From the NCBI GenBank assembly GCA_038049695.1, contig CP142455.1:30789501-30853500 (forward strand): a DNA stretch of 64,000 bases, read 5' to 3'. Below, piece by piece: positions 10,302 to 21,979 of this stretch. Under the pieces are notes generated by a model. That model did not search any database and had not been told where the DNA came from. It was given only the letters and a program-made list of their open reading frames with translations. Position numbers and translations under genes: made by a program. The stretch's first letter is position 1; each line of letters starts with the position of its first letter. The stretch is from Cinnamomum chago (Eukaryota > Streptophyta > Magnoliopsida > Laurales > Lauraceae).

Positions 10302-10510
10302 GGGGGGGGGGGGGGGGGGGGGGGGATGGATTTCCTAGGCGACTTTCATATTTAGTAAAACAATCCAATTTAGTTATATACAATAAGTGAAAAAAGAAAT
10401 CGAGGTGGGGGTGGGGGTGGGGGTGGGGGGGATTTCCTAGCTAGACGACTTTCATATTTAGCATAAACAATCCGATTTAGTTAAATACAATAAGTGAAAA
10501 AAGATATCTA
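10302..10510 (+). repeat. G-tract and ~106 bp tandem duplication
   Basis: An uninterrupted run of about 25 G lies at 10302-10325. A second tract built from GGGGGT units precedes 10430. Each is followed by the same segment (gatttcctag...gactttcatatttag...aatccgatttag-like...aataagtgaaaaaag). The following 200 bp resembles 40260-40390 downstream of RLP-B. Confidence 0.8.
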
Positions 10511-11672
10511 AAATTTTATTTGAAGAGGTTGCAAGAGAGAGAGAAGGAACTTGTTTCAAACAACATGGCTGTAAATTGGTCAGGTATAGCAACGAGAATT
10601 GAGAAGACCAGATCCACAAAACAGCACATCTAGGTCGGAGGTTAAACTGATGACCTGGGGCATTTCTTGCATTTGAATGCACAAAGAAAACATAAAAGAA
10701 AAACTCTATGAAAAATCGTGCATGCTATTTTACTACCATTTGGTGTGCGCTTTTCCATGTCAAAAGAAGAAACATGAGTTTCTTTTTTTGTGAAAAATTA
10801 TTTCTCAGGGGAAAGGTCGAAACTGAATAAATGAAAATTATGAAATTTCAATATGATGCAAAAGTGACCTTATTTCTTTTCTTCTTCTTCTTCTTCTTAT
10901 TGCTATGTTGGATTGCTAATCAGGTGTGACAATTTTAACTTGAGAGCCCACGGATCGACGACTTGTTTCTTAATTTAGAATATTTATATATAGAGAATTA
11001 CTGAGTTTTCAGACATTCGGAATTCTTGAATTCTCCTTTTTAGTTGAACATCTAAGAATTCTACCAAAAAAATAAATAAATGGACTGAAATTATTCTAAT
11101 ATTCTATGGCTTCCAGTAAAGAAACATCAACACCACTCACGCACATGAGTGGCAAAGTAGAATATAGATTTCATTTAAAAGAAGAGTCTCCGAAGGCTCA
11201 AAGTCCCATATGCTAGTAGGGCCTAGGACTAGACATTGCCATTGTCACGACTCACAATGGTTTGATGTTCCCTCTCTATGTTTCCAATTTGCACTCGTTA
11301 TTTAATCGTCGGTCGCATCATCGGTGGACCTATGATTCTGATGGTCAATTAATAGTTTAAAGTATCTTTTACTTTTTATTTTTTTGCTCCGCTGACTGAA
11401 AAGTGAGAAAAAAATATTCTTCCTTTTAGATAATTTCATCTAAAATATTTTCTAAGTATTTGTGACTATAAAATTTCTTGACTATTAGATTTCAATATTG
11501 GAATCACATCAGATAGTGTTTTGATAGTAAAATGCTCTTTATAAATATCTTCTTGACTAAACCTATTAATTTAGCTTTTATGGACCCTTGACCGTGGTTT
11601 GGGGGTGTACATTACACATCTTATAGATGGAAAGTGAATTTGAATGGTTTGGATTTGAAAGGTAGTCCTTAA

Positions 11673-11961
11673 GGGCCCGTTTGGTAATTTTACTAATATA
11701 GTCAAGTCAAGTCAAGTCAAGTTAAGCATCCCATCAAAAACACTTTTTACCAAAACTCTCTCCATCTTTTTAAAAAAAGTCAAAAAGCAACATTTACTCA
11801 CTAAAAGACAAAAAAACTTCATTTCCCCATACAAAAAGTCAAAAATATTTCATCTCAAACAACTAAAAATAAAATACCATCATAACTCACTTATATTTTA
11901 TTCATTCTTTTCATTTCACTTCACTCCACTTTATTTTAAAAGTAAATTATCAAACGGGCCC
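11673..11961. mobile_element. Tourist/PIF-Harbinger-like MITE
   Basis: This 289 bp element has terminal inverted repeats GGGCCCGTTTGGTAATTTTACT and its near complement at the right end. It is flanked by TAA on both sides (11670-11672 and 11962-11964). The paralogous site upstream of RLP-B (near 34870) has no insert, so an empty site exists in the same window. It contains a short GTCAA microsatellite and no coding capacity. Confidence 0.85.
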
Positions 11962-11989
11962 TAAAGAATAAAGATGCATTTGAAGTGAT

Positions 11990-13281
11990 AAATTATGAAC
12001 AAATAAAGCGTTGATTACTACATGATTAATCTAATATCAAGAAATTTTGTTATTATTATCTTGAAATTCTTTTCCAGTGTATATTTTAATTATCTTTATT
12101 TTCTACTTCTTTAAGATTTTCTAAACATTATATAGTATAATATTTTATTATTACATTATTCTACTCTAAATTAGTTTACTCTATTAGTATTTAAACCTAT
12201 AAACATAGATTTTGTTCTACACATACCCAAATGGTCCCTTAGACATGGTTTTGGCCACATGGAATCTTCCTTTAAAGGACCCATAATTTAAAATTGGAAG
12301 TAGAGATTTAACTGTGATGTAGTATATGAAAATAGAGTTTTTAAATGGTGAAAACCATTGGAAGTTTGTTAGGTCATTACTAATTCAATCTAGATCTTTC
12401 ATCAATTTAGGCAAATTGAGCCATTTTTTAGCACTGGAAGGATTATTAGCACTAGAAGGGTTAGGCTAGACCAACTGTTTCAAGGCACTAATTTCACTCA
12501 ATGTGGTTATGTGTTTGAGCTGTTTCATCTGATTTCTCAAAAAATAAATAAAATATTTAATGAAGAAAACATGATTTTCTTGGAAATATGTTTTTTATAT
12601 TAAATATAAATCTATTTATTTCCTTTCTTCTTTTCTTGATTCATAACAATAAATTATATTAAAATTTATAAAGTAACATCAAAGAAGCTCCACAAGAGAG
12701 TATCAAGTTCATTTGTCTAGTGCCCGCATAAACCTAGTCCTTTTGTCAATAAGATTTTCGCATCAAAAGATGTGATGAGTGACAACCCGTCCTATGAAAA
12801 AAGAGACATTTTTTCCCTTTGATTTTTACACGCGAGAGAAAGACTTGAAAATTCCACATAGACTTTGAAATTTCAAAGGAAAGACTAATTAGAAGTCTCT
12901 ACTTGATTTGGAAAATGCTTTCTCTTCTTATCTTCCAAAGATTGATCGAGTCTCACCATGGTGGTCCGCCCCTAGCACGTGTTTGTGCATCATGCAATCT
13001 TTTGAAAGTGGAGCGGAAAAGTTTGGTTTTATCTACAGAAAAAAAGCACTGATGTTAGGTGAACGTTTGTCGACAAAAGAAAAGAAAGAAAAAGACTTCT
13101 CTGGTGACAACGATATTTTTTTTCTACTGGGACAATATATTTCTTTGACTCCAAAGTCTAGCCACATTCTTTCACCAAAAAAAAAAAATCCAGCCACATA
13201 CAGATATACAATGTTTTCCAGTGCCAGCAAGATTGTTTTTCTTTTTTTCTACAGGGAAAATATATTTCATTGAATCCAAAT
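11990..13281 (+). repeat. tandem duplication unit 1 (~1.3 kb)
   Basis: Direct repeat with 13282-14594. Shared landmarks in order are 'gattaatctaatat', 'attattctactctaaatta', 'ggaagtagagatttaactgtgat', 'gtgacaacccgtcc' and 'tggtccgcccctag'. Divergence is substantial and includes many indels. No gene was recognised; the 121-codon ORF at 12908-13273 is not conserved in the other unit and is rejected. Confidence 0.85.
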
Positions 13282-14594
13282 TATGCACACATAAGTTTTT
13301 ATTCCTAATGATTAATCTAATATTAAGAACTTTCGTTATTGTTATTTTTAAATTCTTTTTCAGTATATATTTTAATTATCATTATTTGCCAAAACTTAGT
13401 TTAAAATCTGTTGCATTCTTTAAGATTTCCTGAACATTAAATAGTATAATTCTTTATCATTACATTATTCTACTCTAAATTATTTTACTCTATTAGTATT
13501 TAAATCTATAATATTTTGTTTAACACATTTCCAAATGGTCCCTTGGAGATGGTTTTGGGCCTTTGGCTACATGGATTCTTCCTTTAAAGGATCCAGGATT
13601 TAAGATTGGAAGTAGAGATTTAACTGTGATATAGTATATGAAAATAAATTTTTTAAATGGTCAAGTTTGTTAGGTTATTACTAATTTAATCTATATCTTT
13701 CATTAATTTAGACAAATTGAGCCATTTTTAATTAGCACTAGAAGGATTAGGCTAGATCAACTGTTCCAAGGCACCAATTTCACTCAATGCGGTCATGTGT
13801 TTGAGTTGTTTGGTCTGATTTTTTAAAAAATAAATAAGATATTTAATGAAGAAAACATGATTTGTTTGGGAATAGTTTTTTTTTAATATTAAATCTAAAC
13901 ATATTTAGCTTTCTTTATTTTTTTCTTGATCGGTAACTATAAATAATATTAAAATTTAGAAAGTAACAACAAATAAGCTCCATAAGAGAGTATAAACTTC
14001 ATTTTTCTAGTGTCCACAATAAACCGATTGACTGTAGTCTTTTTGTTAATAAGATTTTCGCTTCAAAAGATGTGACGAGTGACAACCCATCCTATGAAAA
14101 AGAGAGGCATTTTCTCCCTTTGATTTTTACACGGTTTCTTTGAAAATGAGGGAACGACTTGAAGATTTCACATAGACTTTGAAATTTCAAAAGAAAGACT
14201 TAGAAGTAATCTCTACTTGATTTGGAAAATGCTTTCTTTTCTTATCTTTCAAAGACTCATTGAGTCTCACCACATGGTGGTCCGCCCCTAGTACGCGTTT
14301 GTGCATCATACAATCTTGTGGAAGTGGAGCAGAAAAGTTTTGTTTTCTCTACAGAAAAAAGCACTTATGTTAGGTGAACATTTGTCGACAAAGAAAAGTA
14401 AAAAAAAAAAGACTTTTCTGGTGACAATGATATTTTTTTTCCACAGGGACAATATATTTCATTGACTCCAAAGTCTAGCCATATTCTTTCACCCAAAAAA
14501 AAATCCAGCCACATACACATATACATTGTTTTCCGAGATTGTTTTTTTTTTTTTTCCCTACAAGGAAAATATATTTCATCGACTCCAAAGCATG
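13282..14594 (+). repeat. tandem duplication unit 2 (~1.3 kb)
   Basis: Second copy of the preceding unit. A third, shorter relative lies at about 34880-35340 upstream of RLP-B, so the duplication is older than, or shared with, the RLP duplication. Confidence 0.85.
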
Positions 14595-15112
14595 GTATTA
14601 AATTCCGGTCAGCACCAAGTTGACACGGGCGAGTAGAAGCAGTACCAGTCAGGACCGAGTCGGATGAGGCACCTGCACAAGTCAAGGACTGTTTTGGAAA
14701 AAAAGTTAATATATTTTTAAATTTTTTTTACAAAGATACTATGAGAGCATTGTATATAGCTCAACTGGTTGAAGTACTATGACAATATGTTTAGATTGGA
14801 TACTTGTTAACTATCTCAATTTTCATATTTTTAATAATTTTTTGTTATTTTTATTAAAAAATTAAGATTTTCTTATAATTCTTAGAATGGAGTAGGTCGT
14901 ACCGGGCACAAAGACTGGGACCGAAATATAAAACCTTGCTCCAAAAGACTCAAGTCTAGCCACATACTTTCACCATAAAATAATAAATAAATAAAGAAAA
15001 TCTAGTCACATACATGATACAAGCTCGGCCTTATATTCACCACAAAATGTCCACTCGGTGGGCGATCAATCCATGGTTAATTATACTTTTTAAGTAGACA
15101 ATCAGTCAATGT

Positions 15113-15317
15113 CACTACACCAAAAATCGAAAATTGGAACGGAAAAGCGTTCCTAATCCTCCCGTTCCTAATTCGTTAAACCGTTCCAATTTCCGTTCCA
15201 ATTTGGTACCAACCGTTCCTAATCCAAATTGGAACGGAAATTGGAACGGTTTAACGGATTAGGAACGGGAGGATTAGGAACGCTTTTCCGTTCCAATTTC
15301 CGATTTTTGGTGTAGTG
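15113..15317. mobile_element. CACTA-type foldback MITE
   Basis: This 205 bp element begins CACTACACCAAAAATCG and ends with its exact complement. It is flanked by the 3 bp TSD TGT (15110-15112 and 15318-15320), as expected for En/Spm (CACTA) transposons. Nearly the whole element is one palindrome, with arms of about 90 bp that pair almost perfectly around a short centre near 15215. It contains a repeated GGAACGGAAA-like motif. It has no coding capacity. Confidence 0.92.
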
Positions 15318-15369
15318 TGTCCTTGCCCACTTGCCCACTTGCCCACATTAAAGAGAACAAAAAGTCTAA

Positions 15370-15496
15370 GGACCCCGAGGATCTGGACCCCGGAGGGAGC
15401 CCGGCTCCCCTGGGGTCCGTTGGATCCCAGCCGCCTCTGGGATCCAACGGACCCCAGGGGAGCCGGGCTCCCTCCGGGGTCCGGATCCCGGGGTCT
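15370..15496. repeat. GC-rich near-perfect hairpin
   Basis: Two perfectly complementary 46 bp arms, starting GGACCCCGGAGGG and ending in GGATCCCAG before the loop, flank a 6 nt centre CCGCCT (15431-15436). Imperfect complementarity extends about 15 bp further out. The block is strongly GC-rich in AT-rich surroundings and lies about 50 bp from the CACTA element. Short ORFs on both strands here are mirror readings of the palindrome. Confidence 0.9.
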
Positions 15497-18007
15497 GTAG
15501 ACCCCTTGGAAAGAGAAATTGAGTTGTGAATGGAGGGAGGGGTTGTCATCATGAGTCGTGACAGTTGCTAAGTGTTATCTCACTCTTTCCACACATTATT
15601 TAATCGGTGGATGGACCCAAGATTTTGATGGTCACTTAATAGTTTTAACTTATGAGGTATATCTTTTGATTTTTGATTTTTTTCTTTTTTTCCTAAAAGC
15701 TTTGGCTTTGGATTAGAAACTATTAGAACTCATTTTACAGGGCAATAAGAAAATTTGACATGTCAATTGTGGGGTTTTCACCATGACATGAAAGTTGTTT
15801 AGATGCTTTCTCCCTCTTTCCTCACGTTACTTATTGTGGGGCCACTATCGGTAGACTCACGATTTTGATGGTCTACGCTTAGGACATGTTTGCATAACAG
15901 CAGCTCTATGGAAAATCATGCTTGTTGCTTTTCTGCCCATTTGGTGCAATGCGTCTACTTCTCGACGTCAACAAGAGGAAACTCAAGTCGTTTTCTTTGA
16001 AGGTGTGAAAATTTATTTGTTAGGGAAGAGGTCAATATTTATTTGCCAGGAAAGTGGTCGGAACTGCAGAAATGTGAGATTTTTGCATTACTTAAAGATG
16101 AACTCTTTTTTTGCTTCCCCATTCTCTTTATTTTTTTAACTATATATGTTGGAATTTTTAACTTGAGCACCTGCCCAGCCCAGGTATTCATCCCTTGGCA
16201 TCCTTGTGTGTGAAACAACTTATTTACTGAATTTTTTTATATAAATTTAATGTGCTGGGTGTCTTTTTGACATGGTGTGACGGCTTGTCGTATGACATTT
16301 GTAAATGTCATATTTCTTTATAAAGATTTTAAATTTTGACCCACCTAAAAGGTTTTAAGCATAAAATAAACGATTTTAGGATTCCACTTTTGTTTGAGAA
16401 AATAAAACTCTCAGAAGAAAATTTCTCTCAATTCCAGTAAATAAACTTGCGCTACTTATGTTAAAACGATGTAACACTTAGGTGCTAAAGTAGAATATAG
16501 AATTCATTTTAAGAAGGGTCTCCATAGACTCATGTCTAGTCACATACAACTTCAGCAATATATTCACCACAAATGTCCATTCGGTGGGGCCATCCATCCA
16601 TGGATAAATAAAATAATTTTAAGATTGATTCTGACCGTGGACTCGCGGGTATTCTCATAGCCCAAAAGAAAATTTGAAATGAGAATAGCGTGGTTGTCGG
16701 TGATAGTTTTTTTTTTTTTTTTTTTTATATGCTATCTTACTCTTTCTAGTTTCCACACGTTATTTAACCGTGGGGACCATCAGCGGTGGACCCATGATTC
16801 TGATGGTTACTTAAAAGTTTTAAGTATCTTTTGCTATTTTATTTTCTCTACAGAGAAAACTCACGGAATCCAAACACAAGATGAGGAATCCAAACTCAAG
16901 ATGAATTGCTTTTGATGCCCTATTAAATTTTTTCAACTAACCATTTATCTCAAAATCTCAAGATGTTAGTACACCATGAATAGTTTTCAATCATTAGGAA
17001 GCCTGAATTATTTTCATTGGATCTGCAAAAATAGATCGTGGGAGAATTCCTGCACTATGCAATTTATCCCAAGGATGTAATACTTGCGTGAGAATTTGGG
17101 TTTTAGAGTGACTAAAGAAGGACCTCCAAATTAAGACCCTAGTTTAACCACATATATATACAAGTAAGCTCAGCCCTAATGACCACAAATGTGCCCATTC
17201 TATGAACCATCTATCCATGGATAAATATATTTTTAAGATTGATTTTGATTGGTAAATGGATGTCCATTCTCATGCTAGGAGTAGACGACGGCAATGGCAC
17301 AGCGCTAAAACGAAATTTGACACCTCAATTGTGGAGTTGTCATCATGACATGAAAGTTGTGTTATCTCTCCCTCTTTCCACACGTTATTTACGGTGGGGC
17401 CTTCACCGGTGGACTCATGATTATGATTTTTCGGTCACTTAATAATAATAATAATCTTTTATAAAAATAATAATAATGGTTTTAAACTTTAAAATTATCT
17501 TTAGACAATGAAAGGAAAGGTCTCAGACTCACAGTCAAGATCCAGAAACACGCCTTTCTTTTCTATACTCTAATTACATTTAAAAAAAGAAAAAGAAAAA
17601 GAAAAAAGTGAAGGGAAATCGGTTCAGAAATTGACATTGTCACTACTCCTACTAATTTAATTAAAAAAATAAAAAAGAACCCGCTACTTGAAAAATTACT
17701 TTATAAAAAAAAAAAAGAAATTGATTTCATTGGTGATTTCGTATATCAAGAGTGTTGATTATTTTATACAGTGATTGGCCAGATCAAAGGACAAAGGGTT
17801 TGCGCCTTTTGCAAACTTTGATGCATAAGGACAGTAGCTAATGACAATCGATACCCAGAATTTTGTTGATCGAGTGATTTATTTAATAACGTTAAGGGTC
17901 ATGCATTTGCAATGAGGCCCACCAATTATTGTATACGGAGGTAGGAGGGTATTTATTCGATGAAATCAGCACATGTTCTTTTCCATTCTTTTTTCTTATC
18001 TCTCTTC

Positions 18008-18015
18008 TATAAATA
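18008..18015 (+). promoter_or_regulatory. TATA box of RLP-A
   Basis: TATAAATA lies 85 bp upstream of the ATG at 18093 in the context TCTTCTATAAATACC. The same box lies 85 bp upstream of the RLP-B ATG, and the surrounding 150 bp is conserved between paralogues. Confidence 0.75.
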
Positions 18016-18092
18016 CCAAGTGATTCTTCTCCTTAAATCTCATCACCTCATCAGTGTTGCTTGAAACCTATACCCATATGAGAGCACTACTG

Positions 18093-21000
18093 ATGGATCA
18101 CCTCAACTCCTTCCCTTTTACTAAAACCTCATGTTGTTTCCTCCTTTCTCTTCTTGCCTTTTCACTGCAGTTGCTCATGCTCTTTGAAACCACGCTCTCC
18201 TTTTCATTCATTGGGAGTCACAACAGTTCCTCATCAAACTACCTTCATCATGAGAAGTTTGCCTTGCTTCAACTCAAGCATGGATTTTTAATAAAGCCGG
18301 TTCGCTATAATTCTTCTTCAAAGCTCGATTCTTGGAATCCAGCCACAGATTGTTGCTCTTGGGATGGCATCACGTGCGATGAGGCCACGGGTCACGTGAT
18401 TGGGCTTGATCTCTACGAGCCTAGTGTTTGGATTGAAGGTCAAATAGACTCTAGCCTCTTCAACCTTCACAGCCTCCAAAAGCTCAACCTTTCTGAGAAT
18501 GATTTCTATCCTCACCCAATACCCTCTGGGCTTGGCCGCCTCACCAATTTGACCCATTTAGACCTCTCATATTCAAGTTCCGTTGGAAATATCAAGATTG
18601 ACCAAGCTTGTTTCCCTGGATCTCTCTTCAAGCTACCTAAAGCTCAAAAACCCAAACCTTACAACACTCATTGGAAACTTATCCAGCCTCCAAGAACTCT
18701 TTCTTGACAGGGTAAACATCTCGGAGGAGCATGGTGGCAAGTGGGCTCAAGCCATATCCGTCACAATGCCTAATCTTCAGAGGTTGAGCTTACGTGAATG
18801 TGGTCTTCAAGGACCCATTGATCCATCTCTTTTCCGGATTCCTGATCTATCTCAACTTTCATTGGATGGAAACAATCTCTCCATTGTTGTACCTGATTTC
18901 TTGGGTGACTCCTCTACTTTGACATATCTCACCCTTAGTGGCTGTGGTTTGTATGGAAAAGTTCCTAAGAGTATTTTCTTGATGCCAAATCTAGAGAAAC
19001 TTGACGTTTCATACAATCCACAACTCATCATTGATTTTTCAAAATTTCCTCAGAACAAAGCTTTGCAGAGTTTGTTCCTGGGAAACACCAACTTTCAGAA
19101 GAAAATGTTGAGTTCCATCATTAATCTCAAATTCTTGAAGGAGCTATCACTTCCGAATTCTAATTTATGTGGTTCCTTACCTTCTTCAATTGCTAACCTC
19201 AACCAACTTGAGTATCTGGATCTTTCATCAAACAATTTCAGCGGTACAATTCCTTCATCCTATGGAGATTAGCTCAAGCATCTCATTCAACTTGATTTAT
19301 ACTACAATTCACTTGAGGGATCTATCCCGTCATCTCTGTTTTCTCACCCAACATTGCAATACTTGGATCTCTCTTACAACCAATTTAGTGGTTATCTTCC
19401 CGACTCTCATAATGCATCATCCTCAGTTCTGAAGGGGATCTCCTTGAGTAACAACAAACTGCAAGGGACAATTCCTAGGTTGGTCTTTGAACTCACGAAG
19501 CTACGATCCCTTTCTCTGTCTAGCAACAACTTGAGTGGCACTATCGCACTAGATATGTTCAAAAACTTCAAAAACTTTTCAGAACTCGACCTTTCAGACA
19601 ATGGCTTGTCAATCATTAATAGTAATAGTAGTTCCCATCTAATCCCCTCATCTCAAATGTTTGGTCTGTTTCTTAGTGCATGCGACATCAATGAATTTCC
19701 AGACATCCTTAAAAATCTCAATCAATTGGGGTATTTGGATTTGTCGAAAACTAAAATACATGGTGAAATACCCAAATGGATCTGGGAGGTAGGAAATGGG
19801 AGTTTGCATCGGCTTAATCTTTCTAACAACTTCTTGGAGAGTTTTGAGCATCCCTTGCCTGAGTTTTCATCAAGTAGTTTAGAAATTATTGACCTTCATT
19901 CCAACAGATTGCAAGGGTCGCTTCCAATCCTACCACATCAAGTTTACTTTCATGACTATTCAAATAACAATTTCTCCTCCATCATTCCAGCCACTATAAA
20001 CTTTACTTCCACTCAATACTTTTTTCTTTCAGGCAATAATGTCAGCGGAGAAATTCCTTCATCAATTTGTAAAGCACACCTCCTTGAAGTCCTTGATCTG
20101 TCTAGAAACAACTTTAGTGGAAAAATTCCTACTTGTCTCGGTAAAATTGGCAATTCCCTCAAGATTTTGAATTTGCAAAGAAATGCTTTTCAAGGCAATG
20201 TGCCTGACACGTTTAAAAAAGAATGTGGTCTGAGGACACTCAATCTTGATAGCAATGAACTAGAAGGGCCAATACCGAAGTCATTAGCCAATTGCAAAAC
20301 ATTGGAGGTTATAGACATGGGAAACAATCGTCTAAATGATACCTTCCCATTCTGGTTTGATAGTTTATTGGATTTACGTATTTTGATCTTACGATCCAAC
20401 AAATTTCATGGTCCCATTGCTCATTTCCATGCCAAAAATTCCTCATTCCAATTTCTGCAAATCTTTGACATTTCTTCCAATTATTTTGTGGGTATTATTC
20501 CTCCAAATTTTTTTCTAAATTGGGAATTGATGGCAGGAGAAGGTGGTTCAAACTCGAGTTCCAATGTCCAAGTTGTTAAGTACAAAACAAATTTTGGACT
20601 TTACTATCAAGATTCAGTGATGGTGACGATGAAAGGGCTTGAACTAGAGGTTGTTAAGATCATCACTGCGTTAACCTCAGTTGATCTTTCAAACAATAGA
20701 TTTGAGGGGGAGATTCCTAAATCAATTTGCAATCTCAAGTCACTCCATGTGCTCAACTTCTCACAAAATGACTTGGATGGCTCAATTCCAGCATCTTTGG
20801 AGAATTTAACACAGCTTGAGTCATTAGATCTTTCAAGGAATAAGTTATCAGGGAATATTCCTTGGCAATTGACAAAGCTCACATTTCTTGCAGTCTTGAA
20901 TCTCTCAGAAAATCTCCTCTATGGAAGAATACCACAAAGCCAACAGTTCCTCACATTTACCAATAGTTCTTTCCTTGGGAATATTGATTTATGTGGATTT

Positions 21001-21252
21001 CCACTATCAACAAAATGTGAGGATACTGTGGCTACATCACCATCAACCTTTAGTAGTTTTGGCTTGGATGGAGTTGGAGAAATTGATTTCGAATTCATGT
21101 GGATAGGACTTGGAATTGGAGTTGCATTTGGGTTCGGAGTGATCTTTTGGACTCTGGCACTATGGAGGAGAGGAAGTAGAAAATACATGCAACTCATCGA
21201 TAGAATGTTTGTTCATAATTTTTCAATGATTGCATCATATGTACACCGGTAA
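18093..21252 (+). pseudogene. receptor-like protein RLP-A (Ve1/Ve2-type eLRR-RLP), broken
   Basis: Such RLPs sit in the plasma membrane and perceive pathogen or damage ligands with SOBIR1/BAK1-type partners. Order: signal peptide (CCFLLSLLAFSLQLLM), LRRNT cap (LHHEKFALLQLKHGF, CCSWDGITC), a long run of 24-residue extracellular LRRs, a non-LRR island near residue 815 (NWELMAGEGG to LYYQDSVMV), terminal LRRs, an acidic spacer, a TM segment (WIGLGIGVAFGFGVIFW) and a short basic tail (WRRGSRKYMQL). There is no kinase domain. Lesions: a deletion and frameshift near 18590 inside the early LRRs, and an in-frame TAG at 19270-19272. From 18583 to 21252 there is otherwise one open frame. ATG 18093 is preferred because it is the only start conserved in RLP-B; an upstream in-frame ATG at 18078 is also possible. 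It is probably a pseudogene; if the two lesions were assembly errors it would be a full-length RLP. Confidence 0.9.
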
Positions 21253-21979
21253 GATAATGAAGGAGAATACTTGAAAGAAAGATGATGATGAATTTGCAGT
21301 GTACACAAGGAATGGAGTCTATTCATGGATGATTGTGTCTTTTACTACCAATATGAAATTGTGAAACATGTGTAATCAGTACTTTTGTAGTTTATTTTAC
21401 ACTTATAGAAAATATGCAAAGCTATTTGTATAAAACCCAATAAAGGTAACTAGAAATTTTATTCAAGTGCGTTTTTTTTTTCTTTTTTTGAGGTCGTATC
21501 TTTTTCTTAAAACATTAAGGGTATATTTCTATAATATTCGCGGAAAACCAATTATGCAAGACTTTTGCCTCTTCTATGTTTTATTTTTATTTTTCCTGAC
21601 TCCTCACCTGAAGCATCTTTATGCAAAATCAAGGAAAACTTAGCTCATTTTTGTGCTTGTCCACGTGCAGTAGTGGATGCACCAAGACTACACACTATCA
21701 ACGCATTCTTAATTAGGAATAGTAAAGAGTTTGAAAATAATTGAAATCTTATCTCAATTGGGAACTTGATAAGATTAAAGATGAGATTAAAGTAAGATTA
21801 CGCGGATAAGAAAAGAGAAACTCTATTTAATAGGAAACGTAAGGATTCCTAAAACTTCTCTAATTCAAAATTGAAACATGATTGAAATATCAAAATCCTT
21901 AAAATCTCTCTCAAAAAAATTGAAATTGAAATTGATTTGAGATCCAATTTCTCAAAGAGTTTTTTGTATATAACCAGCG
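21253..21979 (+). other. RLP-A 3' flank
   Basis: About 430 bp after the stop still matches the RLP-B flank (for example 'taatattcgcggaaaac', 'gtgcttgtcc'). After about 21690 no match or gene is seen. Confidence 0.6.
21439..21444 (+). terminator. poly(A) signal of RLP-A
   Basis: AATAAA in CCCAATAAAGG lies about 190 bp after the stop and is conserved at the same place after RLP-B. Confidence 0.5.

Larger units (their letters stand above)
11240..17430 (+). repeat. degenerate modules upstream of RLP-A
   Basis: A block of roughly 110-150 bp recurs near 11240, 15540, 15775, 16690 and 17335, and once upstream of RLP-B near 35490. Its core reads approximately 'ccctctttccacacg', 'ttatttaatcggtgg' and 'gattttgatggtcac'. 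A second block ('tctagtcacata', 'caccacaaatgtcc', 'ccatccatgg') recurs near 14950, 16540, 17140 and 35350. No coding sequence is associated. Position and divergence suggest old tandem duplication of RLP upstream DNA. Confidence 0.72.

Noticed and set aside
12908..13273. 121-codon plus-strand ORF in the first 1.3 kb tandem unit
   Set aside because: The frame is not preserved in the second unit, the composition is Lys/Phe-rich from A/T runs, and no motif is recognisable.
15274..15552. Overlapping ORFs on both strands rich in Pro/Gly (GARLPWGPLDP...)
   Set aside because: They are mirror translations of the GC-rich perfect palindrome, not genes.
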